Part shown: positions 1 through 15,181 of the stretch, piece after piece
Position numbering within the stretch: the first letter of the stretch is position 1
Layout: every line of letters starts with the position of its first letter
Source of the DNA: Setaria digitata
Taxonomy: Eukaryota; Nematoda; Chromadorea; Rhabditida; Setariidae
Reading direction: 5' to 3'
Length of the DNA stretch: 64,000 nucleotides
Assembly (NCBI GenBank): GCA_003640385.1
Contig: RCAB01000137.1
Span: 1-64,000, forward strand
Program-made: the position numbers and the translations under genes
Notes under the pieces: model-generated
The model's database searches: none
What the model was told of the DNA's origin: nothing
What the model saw: the letters and a program-made list of their open reading frames with translations, nothing else

Positions 1-36
1 TATTATATTATATTATATTATATATTATATTATATT

Positions 37-180
37 ATATTTTTTATTATGTAGTCGTCATATTATAATTATGTTATATTACTGTTATATATATACATAT
101 ATATATATATATANNNATATTTTTTATTATGTAGTCGTCATATTATGTTATATTACTGTTATATATATATATATATATAT
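37..180. repeat. Duplicated AT-rich block flanking an assembly gap
   Basis: The string TTTTTATTATGTAGTCGTCA occurs at 41-60 and again at 121-140, each followed by TATTAT and a similar GTTATATTACTGTTATATAT tail. NNN lies between at 114-116. The second copy lacks about seven bases. Probably a tandem repeat or a false duplication at the gap. Confidence 0.7.
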
Positions 181-2777
181 AATATAAGTAAGTATTTCTT
201 TTAAAACCTCATGCTATAATTAACTGGAATCGTGTTCTTTGAACCAGCAATAGAAGCTTTCCTGTTTGAAGCAATTTATCAAAGGGAAATCACAAAAACC
301 AGTCTTTTCATCATCCAATTATCTATAAAAAATAGTTCATTTGATTATAGGCCTTGATCAGCTGAAGTTTCATCTCTCCTGAGGTGAAATTGGACCATTA
401 TCACATAAAAACATGATTCTATGGTCTCAGGAAGCCAGAATTCCGAAAATTTATGTACCTAGAACGCATTCATTTTCCTGATCATCACTGACAATATTTT
501 AAGACTATTTTTAACGTATTTATTGGACATTAAATTCTTAAGAAATTATGGAGATATTACTTTAGCTTATAGTGATAATATTAAAGCTAAACAGAACGTT
601 CAATTGAATAATTTGAAGAACATTCCTCTTTTGAAATTTCTCATCCATACCGGAAATATAGCAATTTCCGGATTCAAGATATCACCAATATCGCTCAGTA
701 CTAGACTCGACTAAATATGCGTTGATTTTGTTTTATTACGATTAATTAGGAATAGTGCTGAATTGTAATTCAATTGTAATTAATTCATAAAACGTTAGAA
801 AAGCAATATTTATTACGATCGCAAAAATATGAATTTAAAAATGCGAAATATAAAAAAAAAGCAGAGATCAAAGAAAAACACTTTCTTCAAAAAATCTTTT
901 CGAGAAATTTCCTCTCAATTTTTTCCGGAAAAGTTTTTTCTTTTTCTAGCATCGAATTCAGGAAACCCAAAAAGAAAAAGCCAAGAAAACGTGACAGGAA
1001 TGAGGAAAGGAGACGAAAGGTGATGAAAGCATCAAAAGAGGGAGATGGAATAAAAGGAGTGAAAAAAAAGAAGCAAAAAAAAAGAAAAGAAAAACTAGGC
1101 ACCTGAAGGGATAGAAAAGTAAAAGTTATCTTTCCAAATGATAGGAAATAGATGATTTTCTTTTTTGGAAGTTCAATTTTCCGGATTTGAAAGTACGAAA
1201 CAGTGAACTGATGATGGTGGAGACCGGACAAGATTATCATTATCACTACAATTCATTAAACAAATGCAACAATGGATGATGAAAGAAGGAAAGGGAAAGA
1301 AAATACAGATTGTACAGAGCAGACCGAATAGAGTAATAGATAATGATAAATGATAAATTATAATACTAAATTAATCATATTTGCATTTTCATTTTACCAC
1401 ATAAAAAATGATTCATCATAAATTAAGTGATCAATAATTTCTCGTTTCAATCAATCAATCAATTAATTAAACATCAAGAATTTCAACAATATTTGTCAAC
1501 GAAAGCTGAAAAAAGAAAATGAAAACAACTGAATCATTTCTTTCCAATAATTACATAAAGACCTAATTTGAAATAAAAGAAAACAAAAAATGCAAGTGGA
1601 AATTTTTATCTGAACAATTTTCACAGTTTCAAAAAGATACAACTCATATATTATCACACCATTTGGACTAATTGCTGCAATTTTTGCTAATGAATAAAAA
1701 AAGAGCCAAAAATTTCCCACTTCTCGGATAAATTTTGTATGGGATAAATGAGATGAACATAATAAATATATGCAGTAAATCAATTTCATTCATTTTTTTT
1801 TTTTTTTTTTTTGTAGCAGTACTTTACAACAGCAGCATTTAAAAAAAAAAAAGAAAATAACATAAGCTCATTTGTAGAATTAAAAAAAGAAAAAAAAAGA
1901 GGATTGAAAAGGTATACAAAAAATTTTTACAACGACTATTAATAAGGACAATAAATAATAATAATTAGTAATATATACATGGATCATTCCTCTTCTCTAC
2001 ATTGAATACAATTCTTTCTATAAGAAAAAAAAAAAATGAGGAAATTATAGTGCAAAGAACCAATTATAAACCAAAATAGATTAATCAAAATGGAAAAGAT
2101 GTAAATAAATAAAGAGAATCGAGTTGCAATAATGAATTCAAAAAAAAAAAAAAAAAAAAAAAAGGGGAAAATAATTTCGAAAATTATCGAAAGTGAGAAA
2201 TTTAAGATTTGAAATGGCACTGATTTGCATGAAGATGAAAAAAAAAAAAAGAAAAATAGACATAAATGGAAAAAACATGCATGTAAACACCGGTTAAATA
2301 AATAATGGATGTAAAATTCGAATCCCACATTTTCTAAAGGTGAAAAAAAAAAAAAAAAAAAAAAAGACAAAAAACCGTAACATTTAATTTCTCTCAGACA
2401 AAAAGAAAAGAAAAGAAAAAAAAAACTACGGAAGAAGTGAGTTTGCTGCTAGCTGTACAGTATAACTTATATCATATCATATAGCTAAACAATTTACACA
2501 CACACACACACATATATATATATACTTATATATAAGTATATATATATATAATAAGCATAAAAATTAAATCAAACAATAATTCCTCAACAAACAACATTTC
2601 TCATCACATCAGTCCGCAATTACCTAATACAGTACCAAAATTAAACGACAAATGATAATTTCTAATTTTGGCAATTCAAATGCTGCATATCCAATCATAT
2701 ACAATAAAAATATTCATAGTAAACAGGATAAAGTAATGAAATTTGCTTAAGTATGCATGAACTGATCATCAGAACAT

Positions 2778-2789
2778 CACACATACACA

Positions 2790-2855
<66 letters not shown>
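2778..2855. repeat. (CA)n microsatellite
   Basis: A nearly pure CA array of about 38 units with a few CATA interruptions. Open frames across it (Thr-His or Val-Cys) are translation artefacts. Confidence 0.9.
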
Positions 2856-2860
<5 letters not shown>

Positions 2861-3679
2861 ATTAAAAAAAAAAAAGCTGCCAAATTAAAATTCAACGAAA
2901 GAGCTTCAAACCTGCTTCTCCTCTTCTCTTCATACAGCTTCAATTCTTCTTAAACGTTAATCTATTTGAGAGATCTAAAATGCTAATTAGTACTCATTAA
3001 AATCTCTTAAAACAGCTGAAATTTCACTTTTTAATATTAAAAATTCATTCATCTAGGCACTAATCAGTCAATATTAGTGAATTCAAAATTTCCTTTTTCC
3101 TTAAAACATCTGGGAATGTTCAAAACAAATTTCTGATTAATTTAGCTCTATTTGCAAGTTACCAAAAAAAAAAAAGGAAGCTCTTCCCTTAATCCTTTCC
3201 AATCACAAATTCTGTTGTTTTCGTAGGTAAATTCAATGAAAAAAAAAAATGATCTTTTCAGATTCTTCCAGACAAAAAAAAAAATTAGCAATTATTGATA
3301 GCGAAATGAAAATTTTTACTTTTTACTATATCAACAAAAATTCCCACCATTGTTGGTGCTGCACTAAAATAGCGGTCTCATTTTCCCAGCAAAATTCACT
3401 TAAAAAATGGAATACATTTACGGAATTAATCCGAAAAGCGGTTCGAAAAAAACTGTCGAATAACCCGCACAACTTGCCGGAATTATCCAGAAAAATCAAC
3501 TGAACAATTCACGAAGTTAACTTCTAAAGGACAGAAACATAACTGAAAGGCAATTAACCAGGTTATCAAAAAGGTATATAGGCCAACAGAAACATTAATC
3601 AATAATAATTTCATGAAGCATAACACACCCCTTACTTTGCTCCTCTTTCTTGATCTGTTTTATGGCATCGGTTTAATTC

Positions 3680-3920
3680 TTACTTTAATTTGCCTACTGG
3701 AAATGGCCCAGCAGCTGATTTATTACTATTTGATGGACTTGATTTCTTCCCAAAACTAAATAATTTCGATGATTTTGCTGATGAATTACTCTTTGGTGAG
3801 AGTGCCTGAGCGCTAGAATTTTGATGATGTATTGAGGATGAAGCACCTGAACTGTTACTGCTTTCCTTACTCTTACCCGTTAATCGTGAAAACATTGCCT
3901 TCTTCTTCTCCGTTTCTTCC
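3680..3920 (-). CDS. unc-73: unc-73 exon 45: C-terminal Ser/Lys-rich tail and stop
   Basis: The last recognised exon follows TTTCAG and encodes [20 protein letters not shown], a Ser/Asn-rich tract, and the end [13 protein letters not shown], then TAA at 3680-3682. The stop overlaps a strong donor-like string, AAAGTAAGAA, so the exon could also be spliced onward into exons outside this window (C. elegans UNC-73A continues with Ig and FnIII modules). No Ig-like coding was found between 1 and 3679. No clear AATAAA signal was seen close downstream on this strand. Confidence 0.8.
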
Positions 3921-6900
3921 CTGAAATTGGATATTTTTTTTTTTTTTTTTTGAAGAAAGCGGAAAATAAGAAAATAACAGAAAAAAAATCATGTTAAGAG
4001 TAAAGCTCTGATAATTTTAGATTATCATTTACAAGCATACAATTATTGAAAGGAGTAACAAGAACAATTCCTTTCTTCTCTCTCATTCATATGAAAACTA
4101 TCAAAAACTATGGAAGATAACAATTATGCTTAATAATCTCCACTAATAGCAAATGATCAAGGGAATTAAGCAACCAGTAGCTAACATTTCATTGCAAACT
4201 TACAAATTTTTCATTCTAGATTCTTCAAATCTAACCAAATTACATTTAAAAATGCAGAACTACAGCAGTAAAAAATTTCTATTTTGTTAAAATGAAAAAA
4301 GAAAAAAAAAAAAAAAAAACCTTACAATGATAATGAATTAACACTTCCGGCAAGTTGATTTTGGTAACGTTTCGGATCTACCAAAGCTGCTAAAAGTGTT
4401 TTCTGCTGATCTAGCTGACTGTTAATTTTTAAAATCCACTGATTTTTTTCTTCCACTGTATTTGCTTGTGCTAAGAATGCATTAGGTTGTGTTGGATCAT
4501 TACTCTTCAAAATGAAACGTAATGGTTCATCAGGGACATCTGCTTCCAGTACCATCTGAAAACATTCATTCATAAGGCCAAATAAAATATCCTACCAAAA
4601 TGAACAAAAAATACAAAAACAAAAAAGCTCAGAATTTTTTTTTTTTTTTTTCCCCTTCCTAATAACTCTTCTTTTAGAAGCCTAATGATTAGTTTGCTTG
4701 ACGGGGAAAATATTTAATCCACTGGGCGGCTGGGCAAACTAAAACATAACATAGCATTTTCACTTTATTATGCAATAAAAAATTTTAATTTACTCAATAA
4801 CACATAATTTTAGTGAAACTGAAAAGAGCTAAGCAGTAAAATTTACCAAATACACCGCTTTCATTTAATATTTTAAAATAGGAAAAAAAAAAAAAGATCT
4901 CTTTTATCGGTTTTTCTTTAGCTGATGCGAAAATCCGGATAATAGAAATACTTTATCCTACCATTATAACAAAATTTTGCTATAATAATCTCACAAAATT
5001 ATGCCAAAAACTGGCTTAAATAATCCAACTGACATTTTTTTTTCTGGTGAATTCTATCAACGATAAAAGAGAGAGGAAGGGGAAAAAAAAAAATTTTCTT
5101 TCATTGCAAAATTCAAAAGAATAAAGGCTTATTTTTTCTTTTTTTTTTTTAAACAAATCTTAACTTTCCCCCTCTTCTCTTATCGCTTCCTTTTCAAAAG
5201 CTATTATAAGGCAAAGTAGAAAAAAAGAGAGAAAAAAACCTGAGAACTGAAAATTTGAAAGTCAGAAATTGCATCAGCCATCAACTTTCAAGTCATGCCA
5301 CATACTGTCCCCAAAGCAAAAACCAATTATTTTGCCGTATTCTATTTTTTAAGACAGCTAAATTCACAATGTGTTTCTCAAGTTTTCCTTTTCTCTCTCT
5401 GTGTTAAAATGATGGGTGAATTTTCTTCTTTTAATTACATTATATCGGTACTTTTTTTTTTCCTTCTTTAAATGCCTTCATATCTTTCAGCCTCAAAGAT
5501 TCTCATTTTTGCCTCATATACGGTAAAGAAGACTAATGAATTACTGAAAAAGAGTGTTAAAAGATGTTGATGTTGTATTAAATAGCTACTACTTGATATT
5601 GCATATATAAAACAATAACGCGGAGTATTTTAAGAATCAGGAAGTCATATGGCAATACGTCATTAAATTTTATTTCTTCCATTATATGTCACATCATCAT
5701 ACATTATTCGCTACTTATGAATCAGTGAATTAGAACCTAGTTTTAAATCTAATGGAACGGTGATATAAGAGACTATTTGAAAAAAAAGAAGTAACGTTTA
5801 AATCAGTAATGCAATGACGATGCTCATATCGACTAAGTTATTCCATAAAATCATAGTGCATTTCCAGTAAACACAAGAGGTTGTATTCCCAAACATACTG
5901 CCTTTGGACTACTGGATTAGAGTTATTTCATAATTTTATACTTGCAGAAATCTTCACTTCGAAAGCAAAAAACTTGACCTTCCATAAAATTGATGTAAGT
6001 TTACCTTATTAACCATAATCTGACTTTTGAAGATGTATGTTGGATTGCCAAATTCTTTTTTCGGCAAAATACAATCGGCAATGATAGCAGATTGCTCAAA
6101 CAGAAACATTCGCCTATCTTTTCCTTTGAAAGGCTGAGATGGAGCATTATCTGAGATTGCTACTGTACCCTAAAATTTTCATAGTCATTGCAAATAATTC
6201 CGACAACCGACCAAAATGGCTGATGCGCAAGAATGTTAATATAGGTAATATAAAACCTGATATATCAGTTTTCCTTGAGCATTTAAATTACCGTCGAAAT
6301 TTTGCAATCGACCAACTTGCATCATGTCATCGCATGCTTTCGGTACCACATGCATCACCTAGAAAACAGAATTCATGATCATACTGTAACTGATTAAAGC
6401 ACTCAGAGGAGAAAACAACGCGTAAAATTATAGAGTTCTTAATTTACTGTGAAAGATACAAAGATCTGAAATCTAACCCGTAATATTGGCAACATAAATT
6501 TCCGAAAGTCTTGCACAAACCTGAAGAGCTTTTTCCAAGATATCCATTCGATCCCCCGCTCTTTCTGTATATTTTAAGATATCTTTCATCAGTAGCTGAT
6601 ACTTCATTATGCGTTGCACTGGCTTGATTAGCAAGTCACACAATGCTATCTTATGGCCCAATTTTTGCTTCGTTTCAGCGAAAAACTACAATTTTTCCAG
6701 ATTGTAAATAACATTTTTAAGTTTCCTTTGTAAAGTAAGTAAAGGGATGGTTTAATGAACAGGAACCAAAAATAATATATAGATGATGAAATAGAAATGA
6801 TGAATTTCTTACAGCTATTACGGGAAATCTTTCTGACCGTTCCCAGACTAATTAAAATGTATGACTAGATAAGTTTACGAATTCGATAATTTAATTTCGG

Positions 6901-9900
6901 AAAAAGAAATACAAGCGATACCTGCTCAAAATCATCCTGTGCCATTAGAAAGTCTGATTTCGGTTTATTCTGGCAATATTTTACATAATATGTATGCAGC
7001 CTTCGTTCCTGCAGTAAGCCAATTTTTTACGATGTAAAATGACATCTATACTAAGCCAAATAATTTTAGTTCCAATCCAACATACAGCATTCATCGATGC
7101 ATTACGTTTATTATTCAAGGGCCAGATGAGAAATCTGTTACAATTAGAAAATCACACGTGTTACTGCTTGATGAAAAATAATGTTAAAACTTTTCCGTAT
7201 AGAAGCAACTTCCAGTGCCATCTGATCAATAACCACAATCCCAACATTTCAGTGTATTATTTTACCGTTGGCATAGAAACCCATCAAATAATTAAATAAC
7301 TCCATTAATTTCATAACTCTAGGTATTAATGAAACGAAGAAAGCATCAAAAAAAAAAAGAAATCGAAGGCAATTCTCGATGTTTCAAATTGAATAAATTT
7401 AAGAAACAGCGAAAGTTGATTGGTAATTACTGAAAAATTAATTATAGCAAATTCATGAGAAAGTTCCTTTCCATTGCTAACAATAGCTGCTTTAAATGCC
7501 CTAATTGGATTAAAATTTGATTTAAAGAAGAAAATATAAAAGGCGAACTTACATATTTGACAAAAGCATTACCCGCGGCTTCATAATCTTCAAGGCACTT
7601 TTCAATTTCTTTTAAAAATAACCTGAAGAAATAGGAGTGGAAAGAAATTGTAAATTTCCTTTAAAATTCTTGAAAATATCGCAAATAAAAAAACCTGATA
7701 CAAAATAAAAACAACAAATTACGTTTTGTGAAAATCAAGAATCTGTGCGATATTAGCAAAAATGATTTTATCTTTGCCAACTAAATCTTCCGGTAGTTCC
7801 ATTGTTTGTAAATTTGCCATATATCCATCTACCACCGAGCTCAAATCTTTCACATAATCTCGTTCCGTTTCAACTAGTTCCATTAGCACATATCTGAAAT
7901 TCAAAATAAAAATAGAACTCAAAAACTCAATGATCTTAATTATAATCTCATTGCATCAGAACCAAAAAAAAAAAACAAAACCTCCACATTCAGGAGAACT
8001 ATAACTATGTAAAGTTCACTGTACATTTTTTTTATCCATACCATCTAACATTTATCACTTCTGATAATCAGTTAATCATGATAGTCGATTTACGATTATA
8101 CTGTTAACTTAAAAGATTAAAAACTTTATTATTCAATGATTTTGAATACCATCTAAGCCTTAAAATAAATTTAAAATATATATGTAAATATATATATATA
8201 TGCGAACTGTCGTTTTTGCTTCGCAATATCCTGAGGACTTTTTTCTTCCTTCTCCGATGCACCATTCTGATCGTTCGTTGTTTCAGTACAAACAACCAAC
8301 GTATCGTCTGCATATTGTTCCTCCATCTGTAATATTCAAATGTTTGAAAATTAAGTGAAATTTTGAAAATTTTAAACCATATTTGAGAAAGAAAAGAATC
8401 TATCGCAAAAAGATTCCTTTCTAAACTACACATCACTATACTGCATAAATGAGTAAGCATAAGATATTTATCATCATATTAAATGCAATATATATTGCAA
8501 CTAATTAAATAATAATAATAATAATAATATCGAAGATATTAGATAAATAATCTAGCAAATTCTGTGAAGAAAAAAAAAAAAAAAAAGAAATAAAAGATTT
8601 AAGTATTATAAAATAATGCAACAAAATTTGACTGAAGAGGAGAAAAAAAAATTTTCTTTTTTTGACAAACCATAAGGATTGAAAAGTTTTTCTTTTTTTT
8701 TTTTTTTTTTTCATATATTCACCTAAAATAATAAATAATAAAGAAATTTCTGGAAAAAAGAAATTACATATATACATAAAAATATATTTTCACAAAATTT
8801 GTTTCTATCTTCTTTTCTCTTTTTTTCTTGTGCAATTTTAAAACCATTTCCTTTTTCCTTAACTTCTATATAAAATTAATTAATAGAATGTTAAGGGTAA
8901 AAAAAAAAAAAAAAAGACACTAATATTATTCTTTTTCCCTTTTTCATATCTGTTCCTGTTCAAATGAAAAAAAAAAAATTTTTCAAACCTTTTAACTTTC
9001 TTTTTTCTTTTGTTGCATTTTTCCTCATAAAATATTTCAATAAATAAAATTAAACAAAACAAAACTTTGATATGAATTAGAAAAATTTTTATTCTAGATC
9101 AAGAAGAATTCAATCTTATCTTTCTTTTATGACTAAGTAGCAAACAACTGTTCAATTCCGACTTTTTTTTTTTTTCTCTCTTTATTCCTTCCTTTCTCCC
9201 TCTCTCTGTTTCTTTTTTTTTTTTTTTTTCTTCATTTTCTTTCTCTTTCTTCTTCTCCTCATCCTTTCTTCTTTATTGGTTGATTATTTTTTGATAAAAA
9301 TTTTCCAGTGCTAATAAATTAAAATGAAATAAAAAAAAAAAAAAAGAATTTTTATATAGAAGAAGAAAATTGACAGTTCTTGAAAATAATGCACAACAAA
9401 CCAATTTACTCACTACATATATATATATGCAACAACAACTTCCTTCTTCCTTCTCTCTCTCTCTCTCTCCCTCTCTCTCTCTCCCCTTTCATCCTTGTTT
9501 ACCCTATATCCATCATTAAACAACATTCTCGATACTTCTTCACCTCTCTCTCTGATCAAAGATCTCAAAAGAAGTACATACTTAAACAAACATTTTATTA
9601 TAGGTAAATCAAAAAAAAAAATCTACTAAATAAAACGATTTCTATTTTCTTCTCTCCTCCCCTTTCCCTCTCTCTCTCTCCCTCCTTTTTTTTTTTTTTT
9701 TTTCAAATTTGAAACATCAATCATTCAAGTCATCCATAAATGAGAAAAATTTCCTTGCACTCATTCATTTCCTTTTTTTTTTTTCTTCAACATTTAGTGT
9801 TTTAATAAATTTCCTCAAACATTTCTTACTTCATATCATTATCATTAACAGTGTCAGTAGTTCTTCTTCTTTCCATCATTTTCTATTGCTATACTAACAT

Positions 9901-12084
9901 AACTAACATACTGAAGGATTTTCCAACAAAATTTCCTCCTTCTTATTCCAAAACCAAAGACAAAATAATTAAGATAATCCTTTACTTGTCATTATTTTCT
10001 ACAATCAAACCGCTTTAATATATGAATTATCGAATAATTCCTATACAGCAGAAATAAATATACTTAAAAAAAAAAAAAAAAGGATTCCTTGATTTTGTCA
10101 TTTTTGATAATTAATAAAATTCCCATATCATTATTATCACTGAGGGAGTGGAAGGAGAGAAAAAAAAAATCATGAAATTGCTATTTCTGCTATAGGCTTT
10201 TATCATTTTCTTTCACTTTTTTTTTTCTATTTCTCAAAAAATTTCTCTCCTCCTTCTCTTTTTCCTTCACCTCAGAATATCCCATCTAAATTTGTATTAA
10301 TTTCCATTATCATATTAAACATACAAAATTCACGAAAAAAAAAAAAAAAAACGAAAGCAAAAATATTCGCATAATTAAGAATGAATTATTATTGCAATCA
10401 TCCTCATACATACAATTTTATAATAATTTCTCTCCCTTTCTTCGTTTTTTTTTTTTCTTTTAATAGGAAATCGAAATTATTAAAAATATACTTCTTTTTC
10501 TTTTTTTTTTTTTTTCCTAATATATTTTTTTTACAATTCAATTCAATCCAAAAAAAAAAAAAAAAATTGGTTGGCACATACACACACATGCGTCTAAAAC
10601 TGGTTCTTTTTTTTTTTTTTTTTGATAGGAAAAAAATTTCCAAAAGCAATAATAATATTTTAGTTTGAAATAAATTTACAACAATCATCAGTCTCTCTCA
10701 TAGAGAAGGACAATCTCTCATCTATCATTCAACATTCTAAATTCTTCCTCAAATTCATATTTATCTGCCTAATTTCAAATATTCTCAATTATCCCCCAAT
10801 CAATTTCTCATCTTTCAGTACCTATCGTTCGTTACACATCATTTAATTTCATAATACATAGATATATTTAAATATCTGAAAATGTTACATACATATTACA
10901 GATGAATAATTTCATATTACTCTTGAGAAAATTATTCATCTGTTCATTTCTTTTCCTCATTCTTCCAACATTCTCAATCAGTTAGTTAGTTTTTGATTGC
11001 ATATGATTCGATCTTGGTCTTTTCTAGTCTCTAATAAACTCATCTTGTTTTTAACTTTCTCTTCCACATACATTTAACTATCAAACAGCATCATTTTCTT
11101 CCTCCATCATCATCATCATCATCATCTTCTCTTCTCAAATCTTCATGCTAACTTAACTTACTCACACTCATCACTACTCACTACTGCAGTACTACAACTG
11201 AAAATATGAATAACATACGCAAATCGGTTAAAAATTACATTATTGCAAGCAGCAATTCACGCAATCTTGCTCCATTATCAATTGTCCCTTTTCAAAAATT
11301 CACCCTCATTTAAAATCCTCATTCCTTTTCCTCTTTCAAAACTCCTCCTTTCATCACCTCCTATTCTCATATGTGTTTTTTTTTCCCTATTCTCAAATCA
11401 CTGATACAAAAACTATTTCAAAAATATCTCTACTTTTTTTTCTTTTAAGTTGAAAAAAAAAAACAGCAAATTTCTATCATAATAGATTTTGTTTTAGTCT
11501 CGAACACTAACACTTTTAAAGCAAAATTTTCGCAACTTTTCTTAACAATCCTAAAATAATAATTTGATGAAAAAAAAAAAAGGAAATGAAAAGACATATT
11601 TTAGTTTTTATCAAAAATAATTATATATATAAATAAATAAATAATTCTAAGCGAGCTATCAGCAACATAATTAGCAATAAAGACAAAAATCCATTCAACG
11701 ATATCATTAGGAGCGGGATCAATTACTTTCACTAGCGTCAAATTTAAAATCGCTAGAAATTGTTAGTAATAAGTGATAACACATAGCCGCGAACCTTGTC
11801 TAACGTTCTAATCGAATATTCAATTACCAGTAGCAGTTATTAAACATCTATCTCCATTTTCAGTGGCAAATTATTCATAATGCAAAAGTAAACATTTTCA
11901 AATATTTTTAATATACCTCCCAGTAATAGTTACTGTTTGTACTGATCTAGAACCAATCATTGAACAGTTTCCTTATTTTAAATCATAAATCTAAGTATTA
12001 TTATTATTAATATTAATATATCCTTTCTATCTAACAAATACATAATCAAGTAAGTTACAATCGGTTCATACACTATATTGAGTC

Positions 12085-12115
<31 letters not shown>

Positions 12116-15100
12116 TTACAAATTCAACATGAAATTAAAATGTAAAAAAGAAGGGAAGGAAAACAAAAAATGAATAGTAGTCAGAGAACAGGAAAAATGA
12201 ATTCAAATCACCGTTCATTATTTTCTTCGCCTTTTCCTTTCCTTCTTTTTTTTTTTTTTTTTTTTCTACATCATTTTAAATGTGCAAATTTGCAACAATA
12301 AATTACATGTGTAGAAAAGTTTTAAATTAAATGATGAAAGAAAAAAAAAAAAAAAGCAAAAACTAAAATCAGTCTAGATGGAATAGAACATATCCAGCTA
12401 ATTAGTTATTCATAATAAAGTTGGTTTGACTGATATTGCTTTCTCTACTCATCAAATATTTACCCCTTAATTAATTGTGAAATTAATCTTTCCCCTTTCA
12501 TTATTTCTTTGTTAACAATTACAATACCAAATTCATATCAAAATATGTTGAAAAGAAACACTATTCAATCATTTCATGTATTATCATCATCATCACCGTC
12601 TGATCTCAATTACTGGAAATAAGCTAGGATCAGATAAGAAAAATAAAATCATACTACAAGTAATTAATTTTTTTGATTTTTTCTTAATCACCTGTTCATT
12701 TAATCATATTTAACCATCAGTTATGCTGAGAGACTTCTGCACAAAAAAAAAAAAAAAAAATTAAATTAATAGTTATCAATCAAGATCACTACAAATTACA
12801 CTTAAAATTTAAAAGGGATGAACAGGAGCAAAGAAATTTTGAGTATAACGACAAATTGTAATTTACACATATTACCAAGCGATAATAACAGGGAAAGGAA
12901 GAATAAAATTATTGCATTTCTTACTGATATGATCATTAGAAATAAAGTCAGTAAAAATATATTATCAATTCATGTACCTTATTAGGACACCATTACAGAG
13001 CTTTCTAAATATCATTTTAAAAACGTTATCATAAGTTAACCTTAATAAACAAAATGACAGTAAGCTTATTTATGCAATTTTAATAATCATGAAATTTTTT
13101 TTTTTTTCTTTTATTATGATCCCACATACAGAGAAAAGAATGAAATGTTCTCTGGAACTTTAACCTATCTACGGTTAACATGAACAAAATAATTTTTGCT
13201 AGCAAATATGCCAGTTTTGCCTGATTAATTCCAATAATATAAGAAAATTAGGATAATGCATTTGCGAAATTTAGTATGTTAACTAATCTAAAAGTGAGCA
13301 ATACTTGCTGGCCTATTCTATTCCTAATTTATTTATTTATTTATTTTTTTTGGTAAGAATTAGTTGGAGAAAAAAAAAAATGGAAAATGATAATATTATT
13401 TTTGCATTGCTAGTCAACATGATGACGAAGATCCAGAATGTATGGAAATGAATTGCACAAAATGAAAAATTGAATTCCGATGAAAGGAAGCAAACTAAAA
13501 TATATCAAATTGAAATGAACGAAAAAATGATGGAAGTGCCACAGACTTGAAAAAAAAAAGAAAAAAAAAAAAGAAAAATGAAAATGAAGTAATCTGAAAT
13601 GAAATAAACTAAAACGAAACGAAATTTAGATGATAAAAAAAAAATTCATTAGACGTGAAATGAAAAGGAAAAAAAAAAAAAGAAACTTACTGATGCATTT
13701 CGTGATGCAGCAGCATCAGCTACAGCACTGCTTAATTCACTCATTGGTGGTGGTAATTCAAATTCACCCTGATCCGAGAATGATATTGTTGGTTCAGTTA
13801 CCGGATCAATTAATGGTGGATTTACGGAAAGCAACTGAGCAGTTGATGGTACTATTTCCTGTCCGATTATCGAAGAATTTGCTTGGTCGTCACACGATGA
13901 TAAAACACTATGAGCTACGCTTCCTGATGTTGTGCCAACAATTGTTAAATCGGACAATGTTAAATCCTAGAAAACAAGAAAAAAAAAAGAAAATTTTCAA
14001 TATTATTTTAAATTTATACAAAATAACTATAATATTTTCAATTCCATTATGAATTTCGTCCCAAGCATGAAATTAAGATAATAACAATTATCTCAGTGAT
14101 ATATGCTTTTCTGTTTATGTCCACCTTCGTTTTCCCTTTTATAAATTCAACAATAGCTAAATATAACTACCAAAATAACATCGAAATTATGGTAACTTCA
14201 AAAAGTTATCTTTTATTTCGCACTAGAAGTAGCCAAAAAAAAAGAAAAGTTAATTACAAACGAAAGTAATGAGAAGTAGCTGTACAGCAAGAGAGAGGCA
14301 AAAAAAAAAAAACTTTCTTTTTTTGAAAAATGTAAAAATTAAATATGAAAGAATGATACTTACAATTTAAGGAATTGTCAAATCAATTAGTAGTGCATTT
14401 AATACGAAAGAAAGAAAAAGAAGGAAGAAGAAAAAAAAAGGAAAGATAATTTAGTTATTTCAATGACAACTAGTATAAATAACAAAGTAAACAAACGAAT
14501 GAGGTAATCAAAAAGGAAAAACTCTATGAAAGCTCTACTCGTCGTTGACTTTTTCCTCATTTAGTAAACATCACATTTCTATTTCTAACAGGAAGAAAAT
14601 ATAGCAAGAGATAAAAAAAAAAAAATACTAGCTTACAACTTTTTTTTTTTTTTTATCATCACTATCATATCATTTCTAGCAAAAAAAAAAAGAAAAAAAT
14701 AGGTAAAAAGATATCAAACTACTGAGAAAGATATACATAAACATCTAAAAAAGATAAATATAGGAAAAAGAAAGAAAGAAAAATTTAGGCATAAAAGTGA
14801 TATGGGATGAAAGGGAAAGGGAAAAGACACATCAAATTTAACAATACTTAAAATTACAAGACAGCACATCGATTATTGTGTCTTAGTGATAAGTTTTAGC
14901 TTCCTAACGCTAGACTTGAAGCATTAAACCACGAGACTTTAAGATGATTAGAGCAAAAAGAGTAAAAAGAAGAGAAAAAAGACATGAAGTTTCGGGAAAA
15001 TAAATGAGAAGTTAAATAATATATATATATATATACATATATTGTGAAGAGACTTTCAAAAAGTCCTCGTAGAACTTTACTGCCTCATTTTCATCTCTTA

Positions 15101-15139
15101 TCTTATCTTTGCTCTTCTACAATTCATCGTCTGTTCCTT

Positions 15140-15181
<42 letters not shown>

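Larger units (their letters stand above)
1..3679. other. Downstream flank of unc-73: AT-rich, no recognised gene
   Basis: The stretch contains AT repeats around an assembly gap (1-180), many A10+ tracts, a (CA)n/(TA)n block at 2495-2551 and a long (CA)n at 2778-2855. Neither strand shows a family-matching open frame. The largest frames are Phe/Lys-rich products of poly(T)/poly(A) or Thr-His/Val-Cys products of the CA repeat. It may contain the unc-73 3' UTR or an intron leading to further 3' exons. Confidence 0.6.

Noticed and set aside
2695..2953. Open frames on both strands rich in Val-Cys or Thr-His
   Set aside because: They are translations of the CA microsatellite.
10381..10688. Phe- and Lys-rich open frames on opposite strands
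   Set aside because: They cover poly(T)/poly(A) tracts and have no coding texture, splice signals or family match.
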